Of a stretch of 64,000 nt of DNA, positions 1 through 11,845 are shown one piece after another. The notes below the pieces were generated by a model. It saw only the letters and a list, made by a program, of their open reading frames with translations, had not been told where the DNA came from and ran no database searches. The position numbers and the translations under genes are program-made. The stretch is from NCBI RefSeq assembly GCF_026914265.1, contig NC_069130.1, forward strand, positions 8,593,682 through 8,657,681, in the 5' to 3' direction. The stretch comes from Mya arenaria. Taxonomy: Eukaryota > Mollusca > Bivalvia > Myida > Myidae. Each line of letters begins with the position of its first letter. Position 1 is the stretch's first letter.

Positions 1-14
1 TTTCCCTATTTCAG

Positions 15-3000
15 ACATTGAGTCTACTGGGTCAAGCAACGAGTTTTATGACAAGTTCAGCATACGCTACCACATTAGTATCATCTTCAAGGCCATGTGG
101 GGCATACACTCACATCAGCTCAAGATCATCGAAGAAGCAGAGTATGTATCGGTATTATTATCTCCGATGTTATATAAACTATATGTAACAAGTTTAGTAT
201 AATACGTTGCAATATCATTAACTTCAAGGCCATGTGGGGCATACACTCACATCATTATTATTATATGTTATATAAACTATATGTAACAAGTTTAGTATAA
301 TACGTTGCAATATCATTAACTTCAAGGCCATGTGGTGCATACACTCACATCAGCTCAAGATCATCGAAGAAGCAGAGTATGTATCGGCATAAAAACCGCC
401 TATGTTATATAAACTATAAGTAACAAGTAATACTTTGCGCATCATTATTAACTTCAAGGCCTTGTGGGGCTTAACGTCTACAGTTCATCAAAGAAGCAAA
501 GTTTGTAAATAAGTTTAAATAGCGCCTATGTTATACAACTATGATTAACAAGTTTAGTTAAGGTAACCACATCATTATAAACTTATAGGTCATGTGGACC
601 ATTGGTTACACCAGCTGAAGATCATCAAAGAACCAGAATGTTTTAGGAAATTAGGAGTGTACATCTAGATTTAATTAGCTCATCTGTTTTTGAAAGAAAA
701 AAAAGATCATTGCCCTTCAATGTCTTTGGAAGGGCTGGCAATAACATCATGCTGGAACTCAATCTTCCAAAAACTTGGAAACATCTGTTGAAAGTTTGGA
801 TTTGTATAATGTTTTGTTGAAAATTGGTCAAACTAGCCATGGTTACCTTACATCAATATTAAAAAGTAGTATTTCATCATCTTTACAAAGTTATATTATT
901 TCAAAATATCTCAGTATAATATGGCTTGGCTGAACAGTACAATTGAAATTGATCTGTTACTATTGATTCCATTCTTGAAAATGTATTGACAAAATAATAC
1001 ATTCTCAAGACTTGGTCTACTGACTGTCGTAGTGACCAACAGACTGACCATCTGACGGACTATCCAACCATTAAATGTATATTCCACTGTGATTTTCATA
1101 CCAGATTTTTTAAGACCAATATATAGTTTTGTTTGTTATCCCTTTATTCCTGTTTCTTGTATATTTACAGCAAGGGGAAGCAGTTTGTGAAGTTTGTGAA
1201 CATGTTGATGAACGACACCACATTTCTGCTTGACGAAAGTCTTGACTGCCTCAAGCGAATACACGAGGTACAGGAACTCATGACTTCTGACGAGTGGAAC
1301 AAGAAATCTCAAGTAAGTATATTTATGCACTGAGGTTATTGTTGTTGTTTTTTGGCATTTTTTATTGTCTATATTTGGTAATATTGTCAGTGTCAAAAAG
1401 AAATATTTTTTCCAAATGTTTAATAATTGAATAAAAATTCCCAATCAGAAATTTAAAAGAAAACATTTTTAACAAAAACTTTTACTGTAGTTGATTGTGG
1501 TTGAAGCGATATAAGCCCTCAAATAAATTATTAAAAAAGAGTACCTGGTATTTGAGTATACTCCACGAACAAAATCATGTATTAAAAAATCCAAGTTTTG
1601 TGAAAAAACAAAGGGAAAATTCCCAATTTCAAGGGTAAAGGTCATTTTTTCAAATACCAGGAAAAAAGATGAAGTCTACCTGTGTTGTGATTAAGCGGAC
1701 TAGGTCAATGCTAACCAGTTAGTGTTAGAAGTTTCACTTAGGTTGGCAATGTTAAGTTAAAATCTCGTCTACCAGTGTAGTCAATAATCAGGCTAGTAAG
1801 ATGCTAGTCAGTTAGTGATATAGCATTTACTTTGAGGTTGGAGATGTCAGGTTAAATTCCCAAAGTTGCTGCATCATTGTGATCATATCGAAGATTATAT
1901 TAGATAAGAACCGGTGGCTCCCTCACTTTTTACTTGGCATTTGAGAGTAGTTCAGGGGGCTTTGTATTATTAAGGACATTGGTTAAACACTGGAAAGTTG
2001 TCTTTTGTGTATCATTATTTAACACAGGGCATACTAAAATGGCCATGGAGTCTGTTATAGAAAAGGTGGGGTTATGGGGCCCTGACATACTGATGTATGT
2101 GACCATGACTTTTCCACTATGCTGTCAATTCATTAAAAACATTTGAAATATGTACAGAGTCTTTTCATTGGTTATCCTAAATCACTGTGTGACACAATAT
2201 CTTAATAATGCACATATGAATATGTATGTGTTGAATGAACTGTAACTATCATTTAGAACTTGTATACATTCAGGAGCAGCAGCAGACAGAGCAGCGACAG
2301 CTGGCAACAGACGAGAAACAGTGTCGGTCGTACCTGACCCTGGCCACTGAGACAGTAGATATGTTCCATTACCTGACCAACAAGATACAGAAACCCTTTC
2401 TCATACCAGTATGTATTATACAGTTATAAATATAAATATATAATCATTATTATTGCTCCATTGGCCATGTTATATTGGCATCACGGTTTCAAACAGCATC
2501 ATATTTAACCTTGACCACTGAGATGGTTGATATATTCCATAACCTGAACACAGATGAACAAAATACAGAAAGCCTTTCTCATGCTATGACTTATGGTTCA
2601 GTTATAAATACATTATATAATAATTATGAATACCCAATGGGCAATATAATATTGTAATTGACCGAATGGTATCAGTAACAGTTGTGTTTAACCTGACCAT
2701 CAAGATACAGAAGCCTTTTCTCCTGCCAGTATGTATTGGAGTCATTATATTGTAATTACCATATTTCCTTAATGTTTGAATACTGGCACCTGAGTGTGAA
2801 ACAGTTGTTTCTGGAAATTCCTGTTATAAGTAACTGCTTGTTTTTCTAGAATAAGCTGTCAGACTGGTATATACAACCTTAAGAAAGCTGAGAAAGTCAG
2901 TCCATGGAAAATATTGCTTGGACCTTCATTTTAACACATCCATTGACACACCTGATTTTAGTAAATAAAATGTAATTTCCTTTCCCCTAGTGGTCAAATT

Positions 3001-6000
3001 CAAAACACAAGCCCGCAAGCACTGCACTGGTAAAATGTTTTCTGGCCTTGCTGAAACTCTGAATTTTATAAAGCAGGGCTTGTTTTGCCAAGCAATAGTA
3101 TCAGAATTCGGGCCTGTTCATCCATAAATCTAATTTCGATGTTGTAATCCCCTTACTTCCAGGAATTGGCTGACAGACTTGCCGCCATGTTGAATTTTAA
3201 CCTACAGCAGCTCTGCGGTTCCAAGTGTAAGAATCTTAAGGTCCGAAACCCGGAGAAATACGGCTGGGAGCCTAAGAAGCTGCTGGATTATCTCACAGAC
3301 ATCTACCTTCACCTTGACTGCCCAGAGTTTTTAGAGGCTATTGCTAATGATGAGGTGAGTTTACAGGACTTTTACTATGAATTTTTTTTATAATATGGCT
3401 TTAAGTTGAGAACAAATTAACTTTGTAACATTATGATTATCAGAAAGACATGGTCCTGACAGCATTATGGCTTGACAGCGTTATGGCTTCAAAATTTTTA
3501 TCTTTGGTTTACACCCAACCAACCATTTATATGGTGAGCTGAGGAAGCCATGACTGATTTAACCAACCAAGGTGAGTATTTTGGCTGGGTCAAACAAAAA
3601 TGCAGCCATATCGGTGCCACTTCACAGATTTGTAGACATACTGACCATCATGTTTTTTGCTCTAAAACTGTTGTCTTGTGAACAAAAAGAATATTCCCCT
3701 TAAACGATACACTCCGTTTGCAAATATATTTATGATGTAAACCATTTTATTCCAGAGATCCTATCGCAAGGAGCTGTTTGATGACGCTATTGTGCGTATG
3801 CGGCGAGCGTGCATCAAGGTCGAGACAGACATCGAGAAATTCCGGAACATTCAAGAAAAGGTTGAGAGGATTGTCGTACAAAAAGCTCAGGACGAGAGAG
3901 ATTATGGGGAGATTCCAGATGAGTTCAGGGGTAAGTGCCATTCACCTTTATCCGTTATATTCAAAGCATAAAGGGATAGTGCACGTTTTCAGGCCAGATT
4001 TAATAATATCTTGGTGAATATATTTGTAAATTTAAAGCTGCACTCTCACAGATTGAACATTTTGACAACTTTTTTTTTTTTTATCTTGGAACGAGCCAAT
4101 TTTTGTGAAAATGCATAGACACCAGTGATATAAGACTGCTGACAGCATTATGGCTTGACAGCGTTATGGCTTCAAAATTTCGTCTTTGGTTTATACCCAA
4201 CCAACCATTTATATGGTGAGCTGAGGAAGCCATGACTGATCAAACCATGCTGGCAGTTTTCTTAAACTGTTAGTAACGCTTTTAGCCATAAAACATTAAT
4301 TTTCGAACGGAAATATGAAAGTCTACGATCTGATCTTTTGTCAGCAGTCTTATATCACTGGTTTGAAGATCTTCACGAAAAAATTGAATCATTCTAAGAC
4401 AAAAAAATAAAAAGTTGCCAAAAGGATTAATCTGTGAGAGTGCAGCTTTAAATTTCCTTAGTGTCATGTTTTCGTTGTTTTGCTATGCATTTGTATGTAT
4501 TGAACTTAAGCTTGTATTGAAAATGAATTCAACAACTTGTTGCCATCTGCTATGTTCCAACAGATTTAAGATTAACATTAAAGTTATGACTAAGATCTTT
4601 AAGTGAAACGGGGGGCCATTACTTGTGGGTGGAAACATGTTTCTATCCTGGATCAAGACAAGTCCAAGCTTCTTAGCTTCTTCTCCGCTCATTCAGCTCC
4701 AGTTGAATCTTAAGAAATATGTTCTTTGAAACACAACACTTTCAAGACCCGATTCTGGCCAGCCAGAAATTTTAATATTAGAATATTTTTCATCAAATGT
4801 ACATTTACTGGAAAGATAAATGTGTAATCTAGGCATGTAGTGCAAAAAAATGTTCATAAAAGCAAATTAAACTCCTGATAAATTTACCAGATAGCCCATA
4901 TCAACATGCTATGGTGACCATTTTAACAGTAACGTATATAGGTTTTTATGAGAGATGATGTCATGACTATTAATAGCCACCAATCAGCATATTAAAGCTG
5001 TTGTAGTCATGATAAACATAAATAGGAAATTAAGCTATGAGCTAAAAGCAGCCTACACAATTAAATGGATTAAATGTGGAATGCCTTGAATCAAGGTTAC
5101 ACTGAAAAGTTCAAGGAAATGATTGTATGTACTGTTACTACCTGACTTGCTTAATGCAAATATTCATATAAATGTGTCTGTGATGTTACATGGTTAAGTG
5201 AGCACTTACTCCATTTTCAGTTACCATAAAGATAAAAGAAATTGCTATAAACATTTCCTGTATTTTAACAACTTGTTGTTTTATTATGGTTTAAAATCAA
5301 TGTAAAGACCATGAAGTATACCAGTGCTCCAAATACATCATGTAGTTGAATAAAAACACATTTAAAATTCTGAAAAATGCAATAGGTTTTGAACTAAAAA
5401 ATACTTTGACCCAAACTTTTATCACATACATAATTATTGATGAAACATGAAAACGATCTGTAAAAATTCTGATTAATCTTTATAAAGCCTGTTCAAATAT
5501 TCCAGTGACCATTCTTTAAAAAATACACATCTCTAAGCTTCTATTAAAGACTTAATTTACTAAAAGCAGTTATAACATATTTTATAAATATAAAATATAT
5601 AGCATATTTTACCCAGTCCAGCTACCAAGCTTAAAAATGGTGGGCCAGCCAGTGATGGTGCGCAACCTGCAGAATCTGCACAACCCTCAGACCAATCTGT
5701 TCTCATATATATTTCAGATGCTTTGATGGACACACTAATGAAGGACCCAGTCCAACTGCCAAGCGGTAATGTGGTGGACCGCCCCGTGATTATGCGCCAT
5801 CTGCTCAACTCTCAGACTGACCCGTTCAACCGACAGCCATGTAGAGAAGATGATCTCATTCCCAGTATGTACAGACCTTGGTTTCATAAACAACTCTTAA
5901 AGCTGCACCTTCACAGATATACCATTTTTACAACTATTTTTTTGTCTTGGAAAGAGCAAGTTTTTGCTTAAAAATCTGTAAACCAATGATAAAAGATTGC

Positions 6001-6186
6001 TGATAAAAAATTAGATCGCAGATTGTCATATTTCCATTCGAAAATTAATTACTAACGTTATTAATGGTTTAGGAAAAATGCATAAAACATCAATTTTTGA
6101 ACTTAAATATAAAAATCTGTTTTTCAGGAGAAGATATCAAGACGAGGATTGAAGAATGGATTAATAAATCAAAGGCGCCCAAATGA
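15..6186 (+). CDS. UBE4B: Ubiquitin conjugation factor E4 B, C-terminal seven exons (5' part outside window)
   Basis: U-box E3/E4 ubiquitin ligase that extends ubiquitin chains on substrates with an E2 and the p97/VCP machinery; cytosolic and nuclear. Coding exons with GT-AG borders and compatible phases: 15-141, 1171-1312, 2274-2408, 3163-3354, 3756-3930, 5718-5864 and 6128-6186 (TGA at 6184). About 324 residues of the C-terminal half are present. Recognisable E4-core blocks are [20 protein letters not shown] (exon 2), LATETVDMF (exon 3), [13 protein letters not shown] and [14 protein letters not shown] (exon 4). The U-box lies in the last two exons: [14 protein letters not shown], then [14 protein letters not shown], ending in an acidic/basic helix and KAPK. 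Vertebrate UBE4B has the same order and spacing, as I recall it. Introns hold MITEs and decayed copies of three of these exons. The start codon and N-terminus lie upstream of base 1. UBE4A is less likely because the match to the UBE4B core and U-box is close throughout. Confidence 0.95.
86..640 (+). repeat. Tandem copies of the UBE4B exon 3' end plus splice donor
   Basis: The last 56 bases of the exon at 15-141, its donor (GTATGT) and about 80 bases of intron are repeated in tandem. Units start at 86 (the functional one), 223, 321, 453 and 583. Unit spacing is 137, 98 (internal deletion), 132 and 130 bp, and the last copy is partial. The unit at 321 keeps the exon end and donor almost unchanged; the units at 453 and 583 are clearly decayed. 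None of the downstream copies has an acceptor in front of it. Confidence 0.85.
2313..2755 (+). repeat. Two decayed tandem copies of a UBE4B exon in its downstream intron
   Basis: After the exon 2274-2408, similar sequence recurs at about 2490-2600 (it still reads [13 protein letters not shown] in one frame, with a small insertion) and again at about 2693-2745 ([12 protein letters not shown] followed by a GTATGTATT donor-like sequence). Intron bases after the donor are also partly repeated, so the duplicated unit spans the exon 3' part, donor and intron start, roughly 175 bp. Confidence 0.75.
3457..3556. repeat. About 100-bp dispersed repeat, copy 1
   Basis: Nearly identical to 4141-4240. Both read CAGCATTATGGCTTGACAGC at the start and end with GAGGAAGCCATGACTGAT. 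Both lie in UBE4B introns, and copy 2 is inserted inside a palindromic MITE. Family unknown; no clear target-site duplication seen. Confidence 0.8.
4032..4451. mobile_element. Palindromic MITE (AAAGCTGCACTCTCACAG family) with a nested 100-bp insertion
   Basis: Begins TTAAAGCTGCACTCTCACAG and ends with the inverted CTGTGAGAGTGCAGCTTTAA. The two arms pair over most of their length, for example CCAGTGATATAAGACTGCTG against CAGCAGTCTTATATCACTGG. The 100-bp repeat at 4141-4240 interrupts it. The element has no coding capacity. Other copies in the window lie at 5896-6110, 10382-10588, 22308-22663, 46032-46383 and 48158-48415. Confidence 0.85.
5611..5701 (+). repeat. Decayed partial copy of the U-box exon just upstream of the real exon
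   Basis: The bases from CCCAGTCCAGCTACCAAGC to CAGACCAATCTGTTCTC align to the interior of the exon at 5718-5864 (CCCAGTCCAACTGCCAAGC to CAGACTGACCCGTTC), with point changes and a roughly 14-base insertion. The copy sits immediately before the acceptor of the functional exon. Confidence 0.7.
5896..6110. mobile_element. Partial palindromic MITE of the AAAGCTGCACTCTCACAG family
   Basis: Starts TTAAAGCTGCACCTTCACAG, 31 bases after the donor of the U-box exon, and includes the internal TTGTCTTGGAA and TCGAAAATTAAT blocks. The right terminus is lost about 17 bases before the last UBE4B exon. It therefore fills nearly the whole last intron. Confidence 0.75.
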
Positions 6187-6460
6187 TTCTACGGATTCTA
6201 GTCATAGTGTTGTCATGTCTTATTGAGTAGAGTTTGTAAAATTCTACAGAACTTGACTTAGGAGTAGCTTTTCATACAATAACGTTGATGTATAAAAGCA
6301 AAAAGGTTCTAAATGACACTAAAAGTCAAAGCACATTTTTGCTATCACCCATCAAATGTTTTGTCAGTATGATTCTGTTATACCGTTTTTATGTATATAT
6401 GAGTTACGTTTGTGGTAAAAAAAGGGTTGGCTGATTTATATAATAAAGTCATTTAGCAAG
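6187..6460 (+). terminator. UBE4B 3' UTR and polyadenylation signal
   Basis: Non-coding sequence follows the TGA. A canonical AATAAA lies at 6442-6447, about 255 bases after the stop. Later AT-rich sequence could hold alternative sites. Confidence 0.55.
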
Positions 6461-8164
6461 ATAGTGGGTTAGATATTGATGGCCTCACTTTTTTGCTGAA
6501 ACTGTATTTTTTTCGGTTTTCGTAATTTTTATGTAACTAAAATTATAAAGGCAAGCCTATGCCGCATGTTATTTCAAAATGCAGAAAAAAGTGTGAGGAA
6601 AAAAGTGCAGAAGCTTGTGATAAAAACTTTGGCATACTGTAAACAAACCGGGTGTTATCGGATTACCAAGAAAAAAAAGAAAATACATACTCAAAACTTT
6701 GGATTTTGTAGCTTCTGCGTTTTAACACGAGGCCATCAATATATATGATCTGAAAATGTGTTGCTATTTATTACAATACTTTATGAAGTAAGTTTAGGAA
6801 AAGCTATAAAGCAAATGCCTTTAGTAAGCGTTATAACTTTTCCTTAACAAGTTTCATAAAATTTTGTTTTTTATGGCAAAATTTGTCAGATTCTTTTAAT
6901 TGACACATTTGCCACCTAAGCCTCCATTTTCTGTGAATTTTTCACTCTAAATAAGTTGGGCAAAATGAAGTCATTGCAATTTCTGTGACTTGCATAAAAT
7001 ATAAGAAGGTATGGTTGTATTTCACTCAGAACAAGAAATGTCATGTGATAAAACCTGATCTTGGCAGGCACTAATGTGTTGATGTCTTATAATGTTGTAA
7101 GATTATCTCGTCCACAGAAAGTACAATGTTATTAATTTCAGGATTAGGTCACAATTAATAATTACAATGTTTGGCTTTACTGTACTGACTCACATATAAC
7201 TGCAACTTAAGTAAAACATATAGCAAGCATCACAGATCAAATGGAATATTTGACTTGGAAATTCAAATAAAATCTGCCATCAGATAAAGTTCTTCGTCTC
7301 TAAATAGATATTATAACTTCCCAAACATATCTTTTCAAAAACTGTACCGTACAGTATGTGCGTCGATGAGATGGACCCATAAATACATTTCATTGAATGG
7401 CCCATTGAATATGTAGAAAAGTTGGCTGTATTAAAATGTTCATATTATTTTGTTGTTTCTTTTGTACATTAAAACATAATTGTATATTGTCTTGTTCATT
7501 TGTGTGCTGTGAAAATTGAAGATATCAATACCTGAGGGGGCTCAATTTAAAACTGTTAATTCTTGATGGAAATTCAGCTTGTTAGCCCAATGCTATGTTC
7601 AATTTTTGTTGAGTTCGGGATATCTCGTGTACATGTGTACTTTTGTCCTTTTAATGTGCCAGAGTTGCATTTAATTATTGCATATATTTTACTGTCATCA
7701 AACACCCCTGATACACTACTACGTTTTTTTGTGTACCGTTGGCAATTTGACTGGGAAAATTTTGTAACATGAATAAGTAATGCAGTAGTTTCCATGGTTG
7801 GGCAAGGTACCAGAAGCTTTCGTGTAGAAAAACAATCTGGGGAAAGCCAGAATTCAATCTGGTCCGCCTTTTCAGTACAATAATTTCGCCAGCAGTCAAG
7901 ACCACTGGTTTACGGAGGCTGCAGACTCTACAGGGTAACTGAAGAATATTAAATTGTAGTAAGTGTATTTATTGGAAGAAGGTTGTCTCCTCTACCTCCT
8001 GCATATTCATTAAAGCGAGATTTTGTCAGTCAATTGTCCCACAGTATTCATGTATAAGTACAGTATAAAGGAATTAAGTATGGTGGTAGCTAACTATGAT
8101 ATTTAACAGTTTCATGTGTTTAATTGTTTGCTATACTTATTGGGGCTGTTTCAATGAAGGATTT
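6460..8164. other. Intergenic, no gene seen
   Basis: AT-rich sequence between UBE4B and the first large repeat element. Short open frames (for example around 7563-7905 on both strands) lack family similarity, splice context and Kozak-like starts. Confidence 0.5.
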
Positions 8165-9458
8165 TTAGCTCGACTATTCGAAGAATAAGGAGAGCTATAC
8201 TACTCGCCCAAGCATCGGCGTCTGCGTCGGCGTCACCCCTTGGTTAAGGTTTTGCATGCAAGCACACATAGGTAAATATCTCAGCAACTACTTGAGGTAT
8301 TGCATTGAGACTTGATACAATGGTACTCAACCATCCAACCTACTCAATTAACCAAGTTAGATAACTCTAGTTTGCATTTAATGCAAATAATAGGCCTTTA
8401 TTATTTGACTTAGAAATTCTGGTTAAGGTTTTGCGTGCAAGCACACATAGGTTATTATCTCAGCAACTGCTTAAGGTATTGCATTGAGACTTGATACAAT
8501 GGTACTCAACCATCCAACCTACTTAATTAACCAAGTTAGATAACTCTAGTTTGCATTAAATGCAAAAAAAGGCCTTTATTATTATACCCCCACAAACGAA
8601 GTTTGAGGGGGTATATAGGAGTGAGCTTGTCGGTCGGTCTGTCTGTCGGTCGGTCGGTCTGTCGATTTGCATGGTTTCCGGACGATAACTCATGAAAGGC
8701 TAGACAGATTTGAAAAAATTTGGGACACAGGTGTAACATCAGAAGATACAGGTCAAGTTCGATATTGGGGCTGGTGGGGCCAAGGTCAAGGTCACTGTTA
8801 CTAAAAATAGAAAAACGGTTTCGGGACGATAACTCATGAAAGGCTTGACAGATTTGAAAAATTTTTGGTACACAGGTGTAACATCAGAAGATACAGGTCA
8901 AGTTCGATATTGGGGCTGGTGTGACTTAGAAATTCTGGTTAAGGTTTTGCGTGCAAGCACACATAGGTTAATATCTCAGCAACTGCTTGAGGTATTGCAT
9001 TGAGACTTGATACAATGGTACTCACCCATCCAATCTACTTAATTTACCAAGTTAGATAACTCTAGTTTGCATTTAATGCAAATAATTGCCCTTTATTATT
9101 CGACTCGGAAATTCTGGTTAAGGTTTTGGATGTAAGCACACATAGGATAATATCTCAGCAACTACTTGATGTATTGCATTGAGACTTGATACAATGGTAT
9201 TCAACCACCCAACCTAATTGAATTATCAAGTTAGATAACTGTGTTTTGCAAATAATGGCCCTTTATTATTAGACTTAAAAATTCTGGTTAAAATTTTGCA
9301 TGTAACCACTTTTATGTTAATAGTTATCTCCGCACATCGTGTATTGCATTGAAATCTAATCTAACAGTGATCCATGCATGTTTCGCCAAAACTTTTAAAT
9401 CCTTACACCGAAAAGCGGCGGAATAGTCGAGCGCGCTGTCTCTGTGACAGCTCTTGTT
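8165..9458. mobile_element. Pearl/HINE-like element with about 180-bp tandem core
   Basis: Begins TTAGCTCGACTATTCGAAG and ends with inverted GAATAGTCGAGC followed by CTCTTGTT. The core has about five units (near 8240, 8420, 8940, 9116 and 9286), each containing TTGCATTGAGACTTGATACA and AAGTTAGATAACTCTAGTTT. The core is interrupted by a different repeat at about 8583-8920. Tandem cores inside short-ended elements are typical of bivalve pearl/non-autonomous Helitron families; that assignment is inference. Confidence 0.65.
8583..8920. mobile_element. Nested repeat beginning ATACCCCCACAAACGAAG
   Basis: It splits a core unit of the surrounding element. It contains a GTCGGTCGGTCTGTC microsatellite-like stretch and two units of about 145 bp sharing CGATAACTCATGAAAGGCT and GGTCAAGTTCGATATTGGGG. 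Non-coding, and younger than the host element because it interrupts it. Confidence 0.65.
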
Positions 9459-10381
9459 AAGTTTGTCGTAACTTCAATTTACTTATATTTTTTCATTTCT
9501 TCAACTTCCTATTCATTTTCAATGCTGGCTAAAGTTCCTTACACACAGATATGTAGCGATATAATAAAACTATGACACTAAGATAATTTGAATTTACGAC
9601 TAAAATCTATAAAGTTCTTTACTGAAACAGTCCTCTGCAGCTTCAGCTTGACCATTTTCGGAATTCCTTTAACAAAATGGTTATTTGGGCCATCTTATCA
9701 ATGCGTGTTTTGAATGATCCATATTTCAAACAAATATTTCTGAGTTGATATTATATCTATTGAAAAGCTACGTAAAGTCTTTATTTATCAATTCAAAAAC
9801 TAAGGTTGTTTTATTTTTATTTTGAAACTAGTTTTTTTTACTTGATTTTCTGACAGAAATTCTTTAGCTTATGATATTTTAATGTACCATATGTTCCTTG
9901 GTAAGACTGGCCCAAAATGTTAATGTCAAATACATGTACAGCAATGGGCTGATTATTCAGAACTTTGTTAAAGTAAACAGCATTGTTAAAGGCATCATTG
10001 TTAACTTTCAGATATTTACTCCCCTGGAAGTTTAATGGATACACTTGTGATCTGCTGTATTTCTAACAAAGTTGTAGACGACTGATTCATCTATACTTGA
10101 TTTATTTTTGAATTTATTACCACATCATCAATTATTTAATGTTTAAAAGTTAACAACGATCTGGTTGACCATGTTGTTAACTTTAACAAAGTTATGAATC
10201 GGCCCATTAAAATGTTCAATATGACTGCATCTAGGGTTTATATTAGTTTTATGACAGATATTGAATGTAAATAGCTCTATATTTATGTCTACAATGCATG
10301 TCATTTGTTCTGCTGCTTTGCTATTTCCACGATCGATAAAATTGCAACGGTTGATTTTAAACCTATGTCTATTAGATTTGG
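9459..10381. other. Intergenic, nothing recognised
   Basis: AT-rich, with no splice-supported coding sequence and no clear repeat structure. Confidence 0.4.
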
Positions 10382-10588
10382 TTAAAGCTGCACTCTCACA
10401 GATTGATCATTTTGATTGTTTAAGAAAAATGAAAATTTCTGCAGTTTAACCAAATATTTGAGATTTGTTCTATTGTGAATTATCTAATATGATTGAATTG
10501 AAGGCATTGATGCCCAAATGAGCAGATTCTGAGACAACTTTTTTTTTTTTAAAGTCAGAACTGACGATCTGTGAGAGTGCAGCTTTAA
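10382..10588. mobile_element. Short palindromic MITE, AAAGCTGCACTCTCACAG family
   Basis: Both termini are intact (TTAAAGCTGCACTCTCACAG at the left, CTGTGAGAGTGCAGCTTTAA at the right). The interior is shorter than and unlike the full-length copies, so this is an internally deleted or distinct subfamily. Confidence 0.8.
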
Positions 10589-11845
10589 TGGAAAGAAACA
10601 TCTAGGTTTTACATGTTTCTTTTTCAACAACCTTAAACTCATTGCATAATAATTGATTTATGCTTTTAAACAAGAAGTTATTGTAATGATTCATTCAGCA
10701 TAAGCGGGGCGCAGCTAAGTTAGGATTGATTTGTAAAGTAAGGAAAAATAAATAATGATTTTCTTAGTGTTTGGCACGAATAGTTTTTTTACTAGCCAGC
10801 TAAAATGTGTTAATTTGAAATTTGGCGGTCATTTTTGCGTTTTGTGGCTTTCTTAATACACTAAGAACTTGGTTATGAATGAATCTGTGGCGTGTGTAGA
10901 AATTGTTGATAATGTGCAATAATGCTATTGATAAAATACAAGTTATACTTCAAGCTGTTTTATTTACATTTTGATTTTTCTGTGTTTAATATTATAAATG
11001 CTCAGATATATAGAGAAATGTAGAAATGTTCGCTTTAAACAATAATTTGAAAATGCAAATGAAAATTCTTTTATACAAAAATGTTAACATTTTGTGGTAA
11101 TAACACTTGTTTGTAAACAAAATTAATGTCAAACACTATTATCGGTATCAATTAATTAAAGATAAAAAGATGAATATTACTTACCGTAAACTTAATCAAA
11201 GCAATTGACAAACCATTCCATTAAATAAATTATTCAGAATTAGTTTAAACCTCATCCAACAACACTTGGAAACCCTCTGTATCAATTTATAAATTTAAAG
11301 GGAACAGCCTTTCAAGTATGTCACTTAAGTTTTTTTCTAAAAGTATTATACTGTGATAGTGATTGGGCATTTTTTTTATTACAGATTTAAATCAACATAT
11401 TTGAATAACTTCAGTGATCTGAGTTGCATGTTAACTGCTGTCATTATATTCAACCTATCATATATAATCCTTGATTGTGTTTAATGGTGTTGCCTGCAAA
11501 GCATGGCAGACACAAAGGGATTGCTTTGTCTACCGTTGTTGTCGTCATCGCATCATTGTTGTCGACGTCACACTTTCGTTTCAGATCAAAAACTTTTGAA
11601 CAACTTGAGTCTTCAAACTTGGTTAGTACATTCGTCATACTCATCATATGACCCCTATTGATCTTAGGGTCAAAGGTCACTGTGACCTTTGCCGTCAGGG
11701 CAGGCGGCAAATCCGTTTTTGTGAATTCTAAATTCTGTTGCCAGTCCGTAAATTTGAATTGAAAACAAAAAAACCCAGTAAGATGAATCTTATGGTTGTT
11801 TTATAAATTGAATAAACCATAAATTCTGTATTTGTTTTTCTTAGT
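10589..11845. other. Intergenic, no gene seen
   Basis: AT-rich. The segment 11500-11700 contains GGTCAAAGGTCACTGTGACC, a motif common in molluscan interspersed repeats. No coding exon is supported. Confidence 0.4.
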
